Shown here: piece by piece, positions 35,330-44,897 of the stretch
Layout: every line of letters starts with the position of its first letter
Numbering within the stretch: position 1 is the first letter of the stretch
Source: JAGPUQ01 sp050179115
Lineage (GTDB): Bacteria > Pseudomonadota > Gammaproteobacteria > Pseudomonadales > Porticoccaceae
Direction of reading: 5' to 3'
Assembly (NCBI GenBank): GCA_050179115.1
Contig: JBFXFL010000001.1
Coordinates: 62,001-126,000, forward strand
DNA: 64,000 bases
The notes under the pieces: model-generated
Databases searched by the model: none
What the model was told of the DNA's origin: nothing
What the model saw: the letters and a program-made list of their open reading frames with translations, nothing else
Made by a program: the position numbers and the translations under genes

Positions 35330-36025
35330 ATGAGACATATCCACTGGGAATTCCATCGCTCAGACCGGATTGGCTGGCTCCGCGCCGCGGTGCTGGGCGC
35401 AAACGACGGCACAATCTCGGTGGCGAGTCTCGTGGTCGGTGTCGCCGCTGCGGGAGCGACGCAAAGCAGCGCCCTGCTCACCGCGATTGCGGGACTGGTA
35501 GCCGGCGCCATGTCGATGGCCGCCGGGGAATATGTGTCGGTCCAGTCGCAGCTCGACACCGAACACGCTGATATCGAGCGGGAAAGGCGCGAGCTTGAAG
35601 ACGAGCCGGAGCGGGAAGCGGCGGAGCTCGCGGCAATCTACGAGGAGCGCGGACTGGACCCGGAACTGGCACACCAGGTGGCGGCGCAACTGACGGCAAG
35701 GGACGCCCTGGGTACCCACATCCGCGATGAGCTGGGCATTACCGAGACCTTGCGGGCGCGCCCGATTCAGGCCGCGCTCATCTCGGCCTTGTCGTTCGCC
35801 CTCGGCGCCGTCGTGCCCGTGCTCGCCGCGGCGCTGTCACCGCCGGCGCGCGTGGCGCAGATCGGATCGGTAACCGCGCTGGCGAGCCTGGTGATTCTGG
35901 GCGCCGCCGCCGCCTACGCCGGTGGCGCGCCGATGGCGCGCGGCGCGCTGCGGGTAGCCTTCTGGGGCGCACTCGCGATGGCCATCACGGCGGCCGCGGG
36001 TCGACTGTTCGGCGCCGCTGTCTAG
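35330..36025 (+). CDS. VIT1/CCC1 family metal transporter-like protein
   Basis: 231 aa. The N-terminal GWLRAAVLGANDGTISVASLVVGVAAAG and AGAMSMAAGEYVSVQSQLDTEHADIERERREL are the VIT1/CCC1 signature, with the cytoplasmic metal-binding region ERGLDPELAHQVAAQL. Members carry Fe2+ or Mn2+ out of the cytosol. Five membrane helices are predicted. It stands beside the bufferin operon, convergent with 40 bp between, so the locus has a metal theme. Confidence 0.88.
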   Translation: MRHIHWEFHRSDRIGWLRAAVLGANDGTISVASLVVGVAAAGATQSSALLTAIAGLVAGAMSMAAGEYVSVQSQLDTEHADIERERRELEDEPEREAAELAAIYEERGLDPELAHQVAAQLTARDALGTHIRDELGITETLRARPIQAALISALSFALGAVVPVLAAALSPPARVAQIGSVTALASLVILGAAAAYAGGAPMARGALRVAFWGALAMAITAAAGRLFGAAV

Positions 36026-36065
36026 CCCACAACCTGGCCCACAACGCCGAGCTGGATCACCGGCA

Positions 36066-36851
36066 TCAGTGGGCGTCGATCACCCATCCCGCATTGACCC
36101 AGTGCTGCAAATAACCCGCCGCCTGTGCGGGCACATCCTCCGGCGCGAACCAGTCGCACAACCGCTCGCAGACGGCGCTGAACCTGGCCCCGGCACGAAA
36201 CTGATCCAATCCGAACGCCTCGGCATCGGTCAGGGCGCGGAACAGGATTTTGAGATCGTGCCGCCACACCAGCCACGACCGGGATTGCTCTTGCTGTTCC
36301 AGCGCGGGCGGTACTTCATCGCCATTCAGCGCAAGCCACAGGGCCGGCGCGTTGGTATGCAGATCAAGCCGCGCCAGGGACGGATGAAATTGCAGACGCA
36401 ACCCGGGCCAGCGATCGGGAGCGATGGCGGCCAGCCGCGCGCCGTCGATGGCGATCACATCGGGCGCGTCGAAGGCGTGGCACTGGGCCCACTCGAGGCG
36501 CGCCAGTTCGGCGAGCTCGCGATGCGGCGCATACACCGGATGGACGGCAAGAAACGCGGCGAGCTCGGCGCCGAACCAGCGCAGCGAAAAATGCCGCGAC
36601 GGGTGTTCAGCGAGATAGTCATGCACCAGACGCCGAAATTCGTCATCGCCAAGGTAGGCATGAAGGCCGGAAAAATCGGCGTCCAGCGCCTCCACCAGAC
36701 GCGCCCGGTAGGCTTCGGCATAGACGCCAACCTGGGTCGCGGGCGGAAGCCGCGCATTCGCGGCGATCAGGTGTTCGACCGGCTGGCCCTGATCCAGCAG
36801 AAAGCGTTGCACCGCAGTTTGCAATCCGGCCAGACCCAAGGCGTCGCTCAT
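36066..36851 (-). CDS. DUF2063 partner protein BufC of a bufferin-type operon
   Basis: 261 aa. The N-terminal DUF2063 region (VQRFLLDQGQPVEHLIAAN...GVYAEAYRARLVEALDADFSGLHAYLGDDEF) acts as the peptide-binding partner of DUF692 enzymes in several known ribosomal-peptide pathways. The C-terminal half includes DLILHTN-like and HDLKILFRALTDAEAFGL segments. It overlaps bufB by 4 bp (ATGA). Third gene of the leftward operon. I expect it to bring the precursor to BufB. Confidence 0.87.
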   Translation of the reverse strand: MSDALGLAGLQTAVQRFLLDQGQPVEHLIAANARLPPATQVGVYAEAYRARLVEALDADFSGLHAYLGDDEFRRLVHDYLAEHPSRHFSLRWFGAELAAFLAVHPVYAPHRELAELARLEWAQCHAFDAPDVIAIDGARLAAIAPDRWPGLRLQFHPSLARLDLHTNAPALWLALNGDEVPPALEQQEQSRSWLVWRHDLKILFRALTDAEAFGLDQFRAGARFSAVCERLCDWFAPEDVPAQAAGYLQHWVNAGWVIDAH

Positions 36852-37753
36852 GGGGTTGGTTCCCGAGCCACGACCGCATTGGCGCTGGAGCGCGCCGCGC
36901 GCCGGCGCGCGACATCGAGTTCGGCGAGCAGCTCACCCAGCTCGGGGATGTTGTCGTCGCGCTCGATCATGGTGGGAACGACACCAAAGCGGCGCACCGC
37001 CGCCTCATACAACGACCAGACCGCGTCGATCACGGGATGGTCGTGGGTATCGACGATATGGGTGCCCAGATTCAGGTGACCGGCGAGATGGAATTGCCGC
37101 ACCCGGTCGGTGGGAATACCGTCGAGATAGGCGAGTGGATCGAAACCATGATTGAAGGCACTCACATGAATATTGTTGATGTCGAGCAGGATCAGGCAGT
37201 CGGCTTCGGTGGCGACGGCGGCGAGAAATTCCCACTCGGACATCACGGATGCGTTGTAGGTCAGATAGCTGGAGACATTTTCCAGCAGAATCTGCCGCCC
37301 GAGAAAATCCTGCACTTGCCGCACCCGTGCAACGACGTGCCACAGGGCTTCTTCGGTGTAGGGCAATGGCAGCAGGTCATGCAGGTTCAGGCCGTCGACG
37401 CCGGTCCAGCACAGGTGATCGGACAGCCAGGTAGGCTGGACGCGCTCGATCAGCGTCCTGACCTCGGCGAGGTAAGCGCGATTGAGCGGATCGGAACTGC
37501 CGATCGACAACGAAACCCCGTGCATGACCATGGGGTAGAGCGCGCGGATACGATCGAGATAATGCAGCGGCTTGCCGCCGGGGACCAGATAATTTTCGGT
37601 GAGAATTTCAAACCAGTCGACTGACGGCCGCTCGGCGAGAATGGTTTCGTAATGCTGGCGCCGCAGCCCCAGGCCAAAGCCCTGGACAGCGCCGGCAGCA
37701 ATCCCTTGAGGTTCCATTGGGCCTTGAGGTTCCAGCGGACCTTGATATTCCAT
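36848..37753 (-). CDS. DUF692 multinuclear iron oxidase BufB
   Basis: 301 aa TIM-barrel of the DUF692 (MNIO) family, related to MbnB of methanobactin synthesis. Metal-binding His/Asp/Glu are visible in MVMHGVSLSIGSSD, WLSDHLCW, ENVSSYL, LLDINNIHVSAFNHG and QFHLAGH. Such enzymes use iron and oxygen to turn Cys residues of a precursor into oxazolone or thiooxazole groups. The neighbouring Cys-rich precursor and DUF2063 protein support this. The start ATG is at 37753, and a 91-bp gap with a hairpin separates it from the precursor gene. Confidence 0.92.
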   Translation of the reverse strand: MEYQGPLEPQGPMEPQGIAAGAVQGFGLGLRRQHYETILAERPSVDWFEILTENYLVPGGKPLHYLDRIRALYPMVMHGVSLSIGSSDPLNRAYLAEVRTLIERVQPTWLSDHLCWTGVDGLNLHDLLPLPYTEEALWHVVARVRQVQDFLGRQILLENVSSYLTYNASVMSEWEFLAAVATEADCLILLDINNIHVSAFNHGFDPLAYLDGIPTDRVRQFHLAGHLNLGTHIVDTHDHPVIDAVWSLYEAAVRRFGVVPTMIERDDNIPELGELLAELDVARRRAARSSANAVVAREPTP

Positions 37754-37784
37754 CGGATGTCGTTATCCAGAACGGGGCGAGATC

Positions 37785-37822
37785 ACCGTGCGGTGGTGGA
37801 TGAACTCCGCACTCCGCACGGT
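37785..37822 (-). promoter_or_regulatory. Intercistronic hairpin between bufferin precursor and bufB
   Basis: Perfect 9-bp arms ACCGTGCGG (37785-37793) and CCGCACGGT (37814-37822) with a 20-nt loop. It lies between the stop of the precursor and the start of bufB. No T-run, so it is more likely to stabilise the 3' end of the precursor message or act as a partial attenuator, giving more precursor than enzyme. Role inferred. Confidence 0.6.
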
Positions 37823-37844
37823 AATTTCAGGCTGTCAACGGGAT

Positions 37845-38105
37845 TTATTTGAGGACTTTTCCACCTTTGGCGGTGCATTCGGCCTCGGTCATGGCCTTGA
37901 AGCCCACGCCCTTGCAACTGTTCTGTCCCTTGCAGGAATTCTGCGCGGTCTTGCAGTCGGACGTTCCCTTGCAGGAATTGACGCCGCCACAGTGAACCTT
38001 GGCTTCGGTGGCTCCGGTCGGTTCGGCCGCCAGGGTCGCACCACTGGTGAACAGGGCAGCCGCGGCAGCCGCCAGCATCAAGCCGCGAATATTTTCGATT
38101 TTCAT
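37845..38105 (-). CDS. Bufferin-type precursor peptide (BufA2-like)
   Basis: 86 aa from ATG 38105, chosen since GGAGAG lies 7 bp upstream and a signal peptide starts there. Signal peptide about residues 1-27 (cleavage after TLAA likely). The mature part has six cysteines (39, 45, 51, 58, 64, 77) in repeated N-S-C-K-G modules, as in BufA2 copper-binding peptides. Such peptides are modified by the DUF692/DUF2063 pair and exported to bind copper. Directly upstream of bufB and bufC. Confidence 0.85.
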   Translation of the reverse strand: MKIENIRGLMLAAAAAALFTSGATLAAEPTGATEAKVHCGGVNSCKGTSDCKTAQNSCKGQNSCKGVGFKAMTEAECTAKGGKVLK

Positions 38106-38508
38106 GGCGTAACTCTCCATAGTTAAAAAATAGTTAAAAAAACGGGACAACTCGGTTGAAACCCGGCGGCGTGATCAAAACTGCATCATCAACGACTGCG
38201 CCAGGCGGGCAGCACCCTTGGATTCCATTGTCGGCAACTCGGTTTGCCTTGGATGCCGGGCATTAGTCTAACCATAACCCGGATAGTTTCAGTGACACAA
38301 AAAGCTGTTTGCCGATCCCGCAAGGGAAGCAGCCCTTCCCGACGGCATCGTCCCCATGGCTCGGCGGCGCCGGATTTCCTGCCGCCGAGGGCCGTAAACC
38401 CATGCAGCGGCCGGTCGCGTTTGGGGTTTGTAGCTGCCGATGCTGTGTTTTAGGCTTGAGGACAGATGCTCACCCCATAAGCTGCAACCTCACCACGAGA
38501 ACCCGACC
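38106..38508. other. Regulatory gap upstream of the bufferin operon
   Basis: 403 bp. The first 50 bp before the precursor are AT-rich with T-runs, giving a likely promoter zone. A 9-bp GC hairpin CTCGGCGGC/GCCGCCGAG sits at 38360-38389. It is not T-tailed. No gene was supported. A copper- or ECF-sigma-controlled promoter would be expected from known bufferin loci, but I could not point to one. Confidence 0.4.
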
Positions 38509-38601
38509 ATGACGACCCAGGCCCGGCTTGCCGACCCCTTCGATATTGACCCCGAAACGCTGCGCCGCAGGTACCGCGAGGCGCGCAACCGGACGTCCTG
38601 A
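38509..38601 (+). pseudogene. N-terminal relic of a Baeyer-Villiger-type monooxygenase
   Basis: A 30-codon frame starting ATG at 38509 and ending at TGA 38599. Its FDIDPETLRRRYREARNR is like the start of the two larger monooxygenases of this window, which have FDLDALRARYRAERDKR and FDPAQLRAKYIHERDKR. Nothing of the remaining about 570 residues follows, because the next gene starts 38 bp later. It reads as the 5' end left after a deletion. A true small peptide cannot be excluded. Confidence 0.6.
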
Positions 38602-38639
38602 GACAGCGCGGTGGTCGACCGCCGTACCGGGGCCACGCC

Positions 38640-39902
38640 ATGACCCGCTGGATCGATGCCAGCGAGGTCGCGCGCCTGCTGGCCCCCGGCATGACGGTGT
38701 TCGTGGCGGGCGGCACCAGCGAACCCCGCGCCATTGGCCGCGCGCTGCGGGAAACACCCGCGGCGAGCGCCGGCGTGACCTATGTGGGCGCGGTGTTGCC
38801 CGGCGCCCAGGCCACCCCATTTGCCGACCTGCACCCGGATTCGCGATTGCTGACCTGCATGCTCACTGCCGGACTGCGCGATCTTCACGCCGCAGGCCGC
38901 GTGGCACTGGTACCCCTGCAATACCGCGCCATCTACGACTGGCTGGAGCGCGAGGTGCCGGTCGATATTGCGATGCTTCAGGTCGCCGCGCCCGATGCCG
39001 ATGGCCTGTGCTCCTTCGGCCTGCGCGTGGATTTCGCACCCGCCGTGCTGCCGCGCGCAGGACTGGTAATCGCCGAGATCAACCGCGCCCTGCCCGCTCC
39101 GCCCGGCTGTCCTAAAATTCCGCTGGCGGCCATCCACTACGCGATAGCGGTGGATCGCCCCCCGCGCACGGAACCACGTTCCGAAATCGATGCCACCGCG
39201 CGCGCCGCCGGCGCCGCAATCGCGCAATGGGTACGCGACGGCGACTGCCTCGAGGTGGGCGTGGGCGCGATTCCGGATGCGGCGCTCGCCGCCCTCGCCG
39301 AACACAACGATCTGGGCGTGCATTCCGGCATGATCTCCCACGGTGTCGTCGAGCTGGCGCGGCGCGGTGTCATCACCGGCGCCGCCAAGTCCATCGACCG
39401 TGGTCATATCGTCACCGGATTTCTGGCCGGAGACGCGGAAAGCTACGCCTGGGCGGCAACGGCGCCGGAATTGCGGTTCAAACCCGTGAACTACACCCAC
39501 GATCACAGCGTGCTCGCCAGCATCGACAACTTCGTTGCCATCAACTCCGCCATCGAGGTGGATCTGTTCGGCCAGGTGAATGCCGAGATGATCGGCGGCC
39601 GCCAGCACAGCGGCACCGGCGGCGGCGTCGATTTCATGCGCGGCGCGGTGCGTTCGCGCGGCGGCCGCTCCATCATCGCGCTGGCCGCCACCGCCGCGCG
39701 CGGCACCATTTCGCGCATCGTCCCCGCGCTGGCGCAGGGCACGGTGGCCACGGCGTTGCGCACCGACGCCGATATTTTCGTCACCGAATACGGCGCGGCC
39801 CAGGTGCGCCATCTCGACACCGAGGCGCGGGCCCGCGCCCTGATCGAAATCGCCGCGCCGGAATTTCGCGACGGACTGCGTGCAGCCTGGGCACGGCGCT
39901 GA
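38640..39902 (+). CDS. Acetyl-CoA hydrolase/transferase family protein, second paralogue
   Basis: 420 aa. Family blocks: MLQVAAPDADGLCSFGLRVDF, VGAIPDAAL, INSAIEVDLFGQ, GGGVDFMRGA and TEYGAAQVRHL...IAAPEFR. The position of the characterised nucleophile Glu (H-S-E-M) reads H-S-G-M (228-231), so it too lacks the glutamate. It resembles the gene at 31286 and sits next to the monooxygenase relic and before a PNPOx-like protein. Confidence 0.8.
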   Translation: MTRWIDASEVARLLAPGMTVFVAGGTSEPRAIGRALRETPAASAGVTYVGAVLPGAQATPFADLHPDSRLLTCMLTAGLRDLHAAGRVALVPLQYRAIYDWLEREVPVDIAMLQVAAPDADGLCSFGLRVDFAPAVLPRAGLVIAEINRALPAPPGCPKIPLAAIHYAIAVDRPPRTEPRSEIDATARAAGAAIAQWVRDGDCLEVGVGAIPDAALAALAEHNDLGVHSGMISHGVVELARRGVITGAAKSIDRGHIVTGFLAGDAESYAWAATAPELRFKPVNYTHDHSVLASIDNFVAINSAIEVDLFGQVNAEMIGGRQHSGTGGGVDFMRGAVRSRGGRSIIALAATAARGTISRIVPALAQGTVATALRTDADIFVTEYGAAQVRHLDTEARARALIEIAAPEFRDGLRAAWARR

Positions 39903-39975
39903 TGCGCGCCGGCTATTGCGCATTTTGGATACAGCCATCCCGCAAACAAGCCATAACAAATCAACAGGAGAGGAC

Positions 39976-40632
39976 ATGAGCGAGCTCTACGGCGACCAGC
40001 ACCGCGCGCTGCAGGACCGGTTTCAAACCCGCAAGATGGCGGATCGCATCGAACAGACCATCGTCAGTGATCAACTGTCGGAGCAGGGCAAGGCCTTTAT
40101 CGCGTCCCGCGACATGTTTTTCCTGTCCACGGTGGATCACCAGGGCCGCCCCACGGTGTCCTACAAGGGCGGCGATCCGGGTTTCGTGAAAGTGCTGGAT
40201 GACCGCACCCTCGCCTTCCCCAGCTACGACGGCAACGGCATGTTCTTCTCGATGGGCAACATCGCGGGCAACGCGCAGGTCGGGTTGCTGCTGATGGATT
40301 TCGAGCAGCCGTTCCGCATGCGCATTCAGGGCACGGCCTCGGTGTGCGCCGATGATCCACTGCTGGCGGAGTACCAGGAGGCGGACCTGATCGTCCGAGT
40401 GGCGGTGAGCCAGACCTGGATCAACTGCCCGCGCTATATCCACAAGTACCGCAGGGAAACGCCCTCCCGCTATGTCCCACGCAAGGATTGCGAGACGCCC
40501 TATGCGGAATGGAAGCGCATCGATTTTCTGCAGGACGCGCTCGCGCGCCGGGATGAAGGCAAAACCGCCGCCCAGGGCGGAACCCTGACGATGGAAGAAT
40601 GGGCGGCCAAGGTGCAGCGCGGCGAGGGTTGA
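39976..40632 (+). CDS. Pyridoxamine 5'-phosphate oxidase-like flavoprotein
   Basis: 218 aa from ATG 39976, 5 bp after AGGAG. The split-barrel flavin fold is shown by FIASRDMFFLSTVDHQGRPTVSYKGGDPGFVKVLDDRTLAFPSYDGNG and the NPRYIHKY-like segment CPRYIHKYRRE. Such proteins bind FMN or F420 and reduce or oxidise diverse substrates. The specific reaction is not known. 73 bp after the acetyl-CoA hydrolase homologue, so possibly co-transcribed. Confidence 0.8.
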   Translation: MSELYGDQHRALQDRFQTRKMADRIEQTIVSDQLSEQGKAFIASRDMFFLSTVDHQGRPTVSYKGGDPGFVKVLDDRTLAFPSYDGNGMFFSMGNIAGNAQVGLLLMDFEQPFRMRIQGTASVCADDPLLAEYQEADLIVRVAVSQTWINCPRYIHKYRRETPSRYVPRKDCETPYAEWKRIDFLQDALARRDEGKTAAQGGTLTMEEWAAKVQRGEG

Positions 40633-40760
40633 CGGTTTTGACCTGCGCTGTGCTGCGGCGTGCAGCAGCCAGAATTTTGTCCGATATCCAATACACATTG
40701 GAGAAATCCAACAGGCTGTCAGTGTGATGCCACAATGCGAGAACTGACCCCTTTCGGCTC

Positions 40761-41417
40761 TCACACCCGCGTCTCTCCGCCGTGCAGCAGGTCACCGATC
40801 ACCACCGAGTCATGTACGTTCGCCGCCGTCGCCACCACGCTGTGGATCAGCTTCGTCTGGCTGTCGACGCCGATGTGCGCCTTCATCCCGAAGTACCACT
40901 GGCTACCTTTCCGGGTCTGGTGCATCTCTGGATCCCGCTCCTTCTTTTGGTTCTTGGTCGACCTCGGCGCATTGATGATGGTCGCATCGACAATCGTGCC
41001 ACGTGCAACCTGTAGACCGTTTTCCTTCAGATAGGCGTTGACCCGATGGAACAACTGGTCACCCAGATTATGTCGCTCCATCAGGTGGCGGAACTTGCAC
41101 AGCGTCGTTTCATCGGGGACAGGTTCGCGGCCCAGATCGATGCCGACGAAGGCGCGCAGCGCCCGGGAATCATAGAGCGCTTCTTCGGCGCCGGGATCCG
41201 ACAGGTTGAACCAATGCTGGAGGAAGTAGATCCGCAACATCCGCTCGACGCCGACCGGCCGGCGGCCGGCACCCTGTGGGTTGGGATAGAACGGTTCAAT
41301 GGCAGCGGTCAGTTCCCGCCACGGAATGATGCGTTCCATCTCGTCGAGAAATTGTTCCTTGCGGGTCTTCTTGCGGAACTTCTCGAAGCTTTCCTCGGCG
41401 AAGGTTTGCTGCCGCAT
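40761..41417 (-). mobile_element. Truncated IS5-type transposase
   Basis: 218 aa remain from ATG 41417. Typical N-terminal PWRELTAAIEPFYPN, MLRIYFLQHWFNLSDPGAEEALYDS, PDETTLCKFRHLMERHNLG and the first catalytic Asp in TIVDATIINAP, then WYFGMKAHIGVD. The frame ends at TGA just after LLHGGETRV, before the expected second Asp (G-D-x-x-Y) and the Glu. So the C-terminal third is missing and the element cannot move by itself. Downstream sequence (40633-40760) gives no other gene. Confidence 0.85.
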
Positions 41418-41468
41418 GTGCTCCACTCTCCTAGCCGTTTCCGTTGCGTGTATTATCGCCTATAGTGC

Positions 41469-41486
41469 GAAATAATCAGAGTTTCC
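41469..41486. repeat. Possible IS5 terminal inverted repeat (left end)
   Basis: Leftward this reads GGAAACTCTGATTATTTC, about 50 bp upstream of the transposase start, the usual place for an IS5-type end. Its mate is missing because the other end is deleted. It stops 4 bp before the GTTATGC of the cassette boundary. Confidence 0.4.
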
Positions 41487-41516
41487 TATAGTTATGCATC
41501 TCAAGGGTAGGTCTGT

Positions 41517-42428
41517 GTGAGTACTGACATTCGCACCAAGGGAGCCGAACTCGCAAAGCTCCTAGAGCAGATGACCCCACAGGAGCGAGATCGTATTAGC
41601 GCAAAAAACATAAAGCAGACTGAGGCGGAATACCTGCGTTTCCTTGAAGCGTACGGTCGAAGCGAATGCTATCTGTGCAAGCGGCCGTTCACGTCCTTCA
41701 GTAAGAAGACGCCATGTATTCACTGGTTTCTAAAACCAAAGGGACTTAAGAAACGCGATCTCGTGTCGGTAGCAAATCGTTATGGTGTGTTTCAAATACA
41801 AACCTACCTGCGATGGGTCGCAAATCAAGAAGGATTTGCCAAACACATCAACGATATTCCGGAAGAAGGAACGGGAACGAAACTAGTTGAGCTCACCATC
41901 CGTTACCGCAATCTAGAGTGGTCGTTCTCGTGCGCAGAGTCCGATTATTTGGGTCATAAATCGTCGCAACATACGAAGCACCCACATTATCATCTACAAA
42001 TGCGCGTCGATAAACGTCCCTTTGTTGATTACAACGACCTGCATCTGCCACTTACAGAAGGAGATATTCTGAGTATAGAGGCAAGGCGACGCTTGCCACA
42101 TATTGTCAAACACAAGTTTCCCTATGGCGAAGGAATGAGCGAGGTGCTGAACGAAAACACTGTTGAGGCACTAGTCAACAACAGCGGCGGATACAGTACT
42201 AACCCCGAGGATGCACCACTTCATTTTGATACCCTCGTAATGGCTGACGAAGGCACAACTATTAAGGGCGAAGATCTCTATAATCTTATTCAAGAAGCAA
42301 AGGAGAAAGGCGTAACGGTTGCCAGTTTGATGCACAAGTTGCCAAACGCTAGTACGCGAGTCCTCGTAACGCCGGGTCCGGGTGTTGTAGAACAAGCACC
42401 CCGTAAAGGTCGAAAGAAAGATGCATAA
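41517..42428 (+). CDS. Unrecognised protein with Cys/His clusters in the candidate cassette
   Basis: 303 aa, GTG start at 41517 (no good ATG nearby). N-terminal helical part (residues 1-45), then CYLCKRPF and a later Cys-His (C-I-H-W), about residues 53-72. Around residues 150-160 lies HTKHPHYHLQMRVDKRPFVDY, a His-rich segment, and a lysine-rich C-terminus (RKGRKKDA). This suggests a zinc site and perhaps a nucleic-acid role, but I recognise no family. Codon use is AT-richer than in neighbours, so horizontally acquired. Cargo genes in cassettes are often defence or toxin genes, which is only a hint. Confidence 0.7.
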   Translation: MSTDIRTKGAELAKLLEQMTPQERDRISAKNIKQTEAEYLRFLEAYGRSECYLCKRPFTSFSKKTPCIHWFLKPKGLKKRDLVSVANRYGVFQIQTYLRWVANQEGFAKHINDIPEEGTGTKLVELTIRYRNLEWSFSCAESDYLGHKSSQHTKHPHYHLQMRVDKRPFVDYNDLHLPLTEGDILSIEARRRLPHIVKHKFPYGEGMSEVLNENTVEALVNNSGGYSTNPEDAPLHFDTLVMADEGTTIKGEDLYNLIQEAKEKGVTVASLMHKLPNASTRVLVTPGPGVVEQAPRKGRKKDA

Positions 42429-42497
42429 CAATGCCATCAACCCGGACAGTGAAAAGCGGCGCGCCTTCGTCGCCCCGCTTTTCACTGCCGGTTATGG
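42423..42497 (+). repeat. attC-like recombination site
   Basis: 75 bp beginning GCATAAC (42423-42429) and ending GTTATGG (42491-42497), the R''/R' pair. A long stem between (CAGTGAAAAGCGG with CCGCTTTTCACTG) surrounds a short GC loop. The first site overlaps the gene's stop codon. The folded single strand would give the hairpin needed by an integron integrase. It fits attC in length and ends, but the internal L boxes are not textbook. Confidence 0.5.
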
Positions 42498-42682
42498 CGC
42501 ACGACCCTTGCCGGGGGCGTGCATGCCGGGTCGGGCCACCCTTCGACCAAATGTCGTCGTTGAGCAATCACTTGCACAGTCCGTCGCCGCTCTTCCATGC
42601 GCCCCGCTACCGGCCAGCCGCCACGCACTTCCGGAACATTTCCATATAGCCCCCAGAGCCGCAGAAGGCCGCCCTTGTCTGG
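42498..42682. other. Non-coding stretch after the cassette
   Basis: 185 bp without a supported gene. A leftward frame crosses it but has no ribosome site or recognisable family. It lies between the attC-like site and the MITE-like element. Confidence 0.35.
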
Positions 42683-42823
42683 CAGCTTATTGAAAAACTG
42701 CTGCGGCAACCATCTGCTTCGTTGCGCGGTGCTCGCACCATCACCCATCTATCGGATAGGTCTCGGTCGCTGCACACCGTGGGCCGCGCAGCTGGCCGCC
42801 TCGCGACATTCTGAAACAGGCTG
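42683..42823. repeat. MITE-like palindromic element
   Basis: About 140 bp with imperfect terminal inverted repeats: the left end CAGCTTATTGAAAAACTGC and, on the opposite strand, the right end CAGCCTGTTTCAGAATGTC. The interior (CTGCGGCAACCATCTGC and following) can fold back. No protein is encoded. From memory, similar non-autonomous palindromic units occur in many environmental proteobacteria. Confidence 0.5.
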
Positions 42824-42890
42824 CTAGAACATCCGTAAAGCTTAAACGACGGGTTCCCGACGTCACCCACAACGCCGGGAACCCGATCAT

Positions 42891-44717
<1,827 letters not shown>

Positions 44718-44897
44718 GGCATCAGGCTCTGGTTATGGGTTGACTGTTGACGGCATCCACGGACGAAACTGATGCGCACATGGCGACGCGCGGTCCGCAA
44801 ACATGCCACCCTGTAAATTGACTGGCCCCCAACCAATAGCGCAAGCCGGGGAGCAGGTCAAGCCGGGGCGGCGCGCCCGCGGTTTCGCCACCGTCCG

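Larger units (their letters stand above)
41491..42497 (+). mobile_element. Candidate integron gene cassette (single gene plus attC-like site)
   Basis: The left boundary is a core-like GTTATGC (41491-41497), the right end a second GTTATGG (42491-42497) that closes a 75-bp imperfect palindrome. One gene fills the interval and starts 20 bp from the boundary, as is usual in cassettes. The composition is AT-richer than the neighbours. No integron integrase or further attC site is visible, so it may be a stray or degraded cassette. Confidence 0.5.

Noticed and set aside
38360..38389. GC hairpin as terminator
   Set aside because: Perfect 9-bp arms but no T-run on either strand and no gene ending nearby, so I list it only within the gap.
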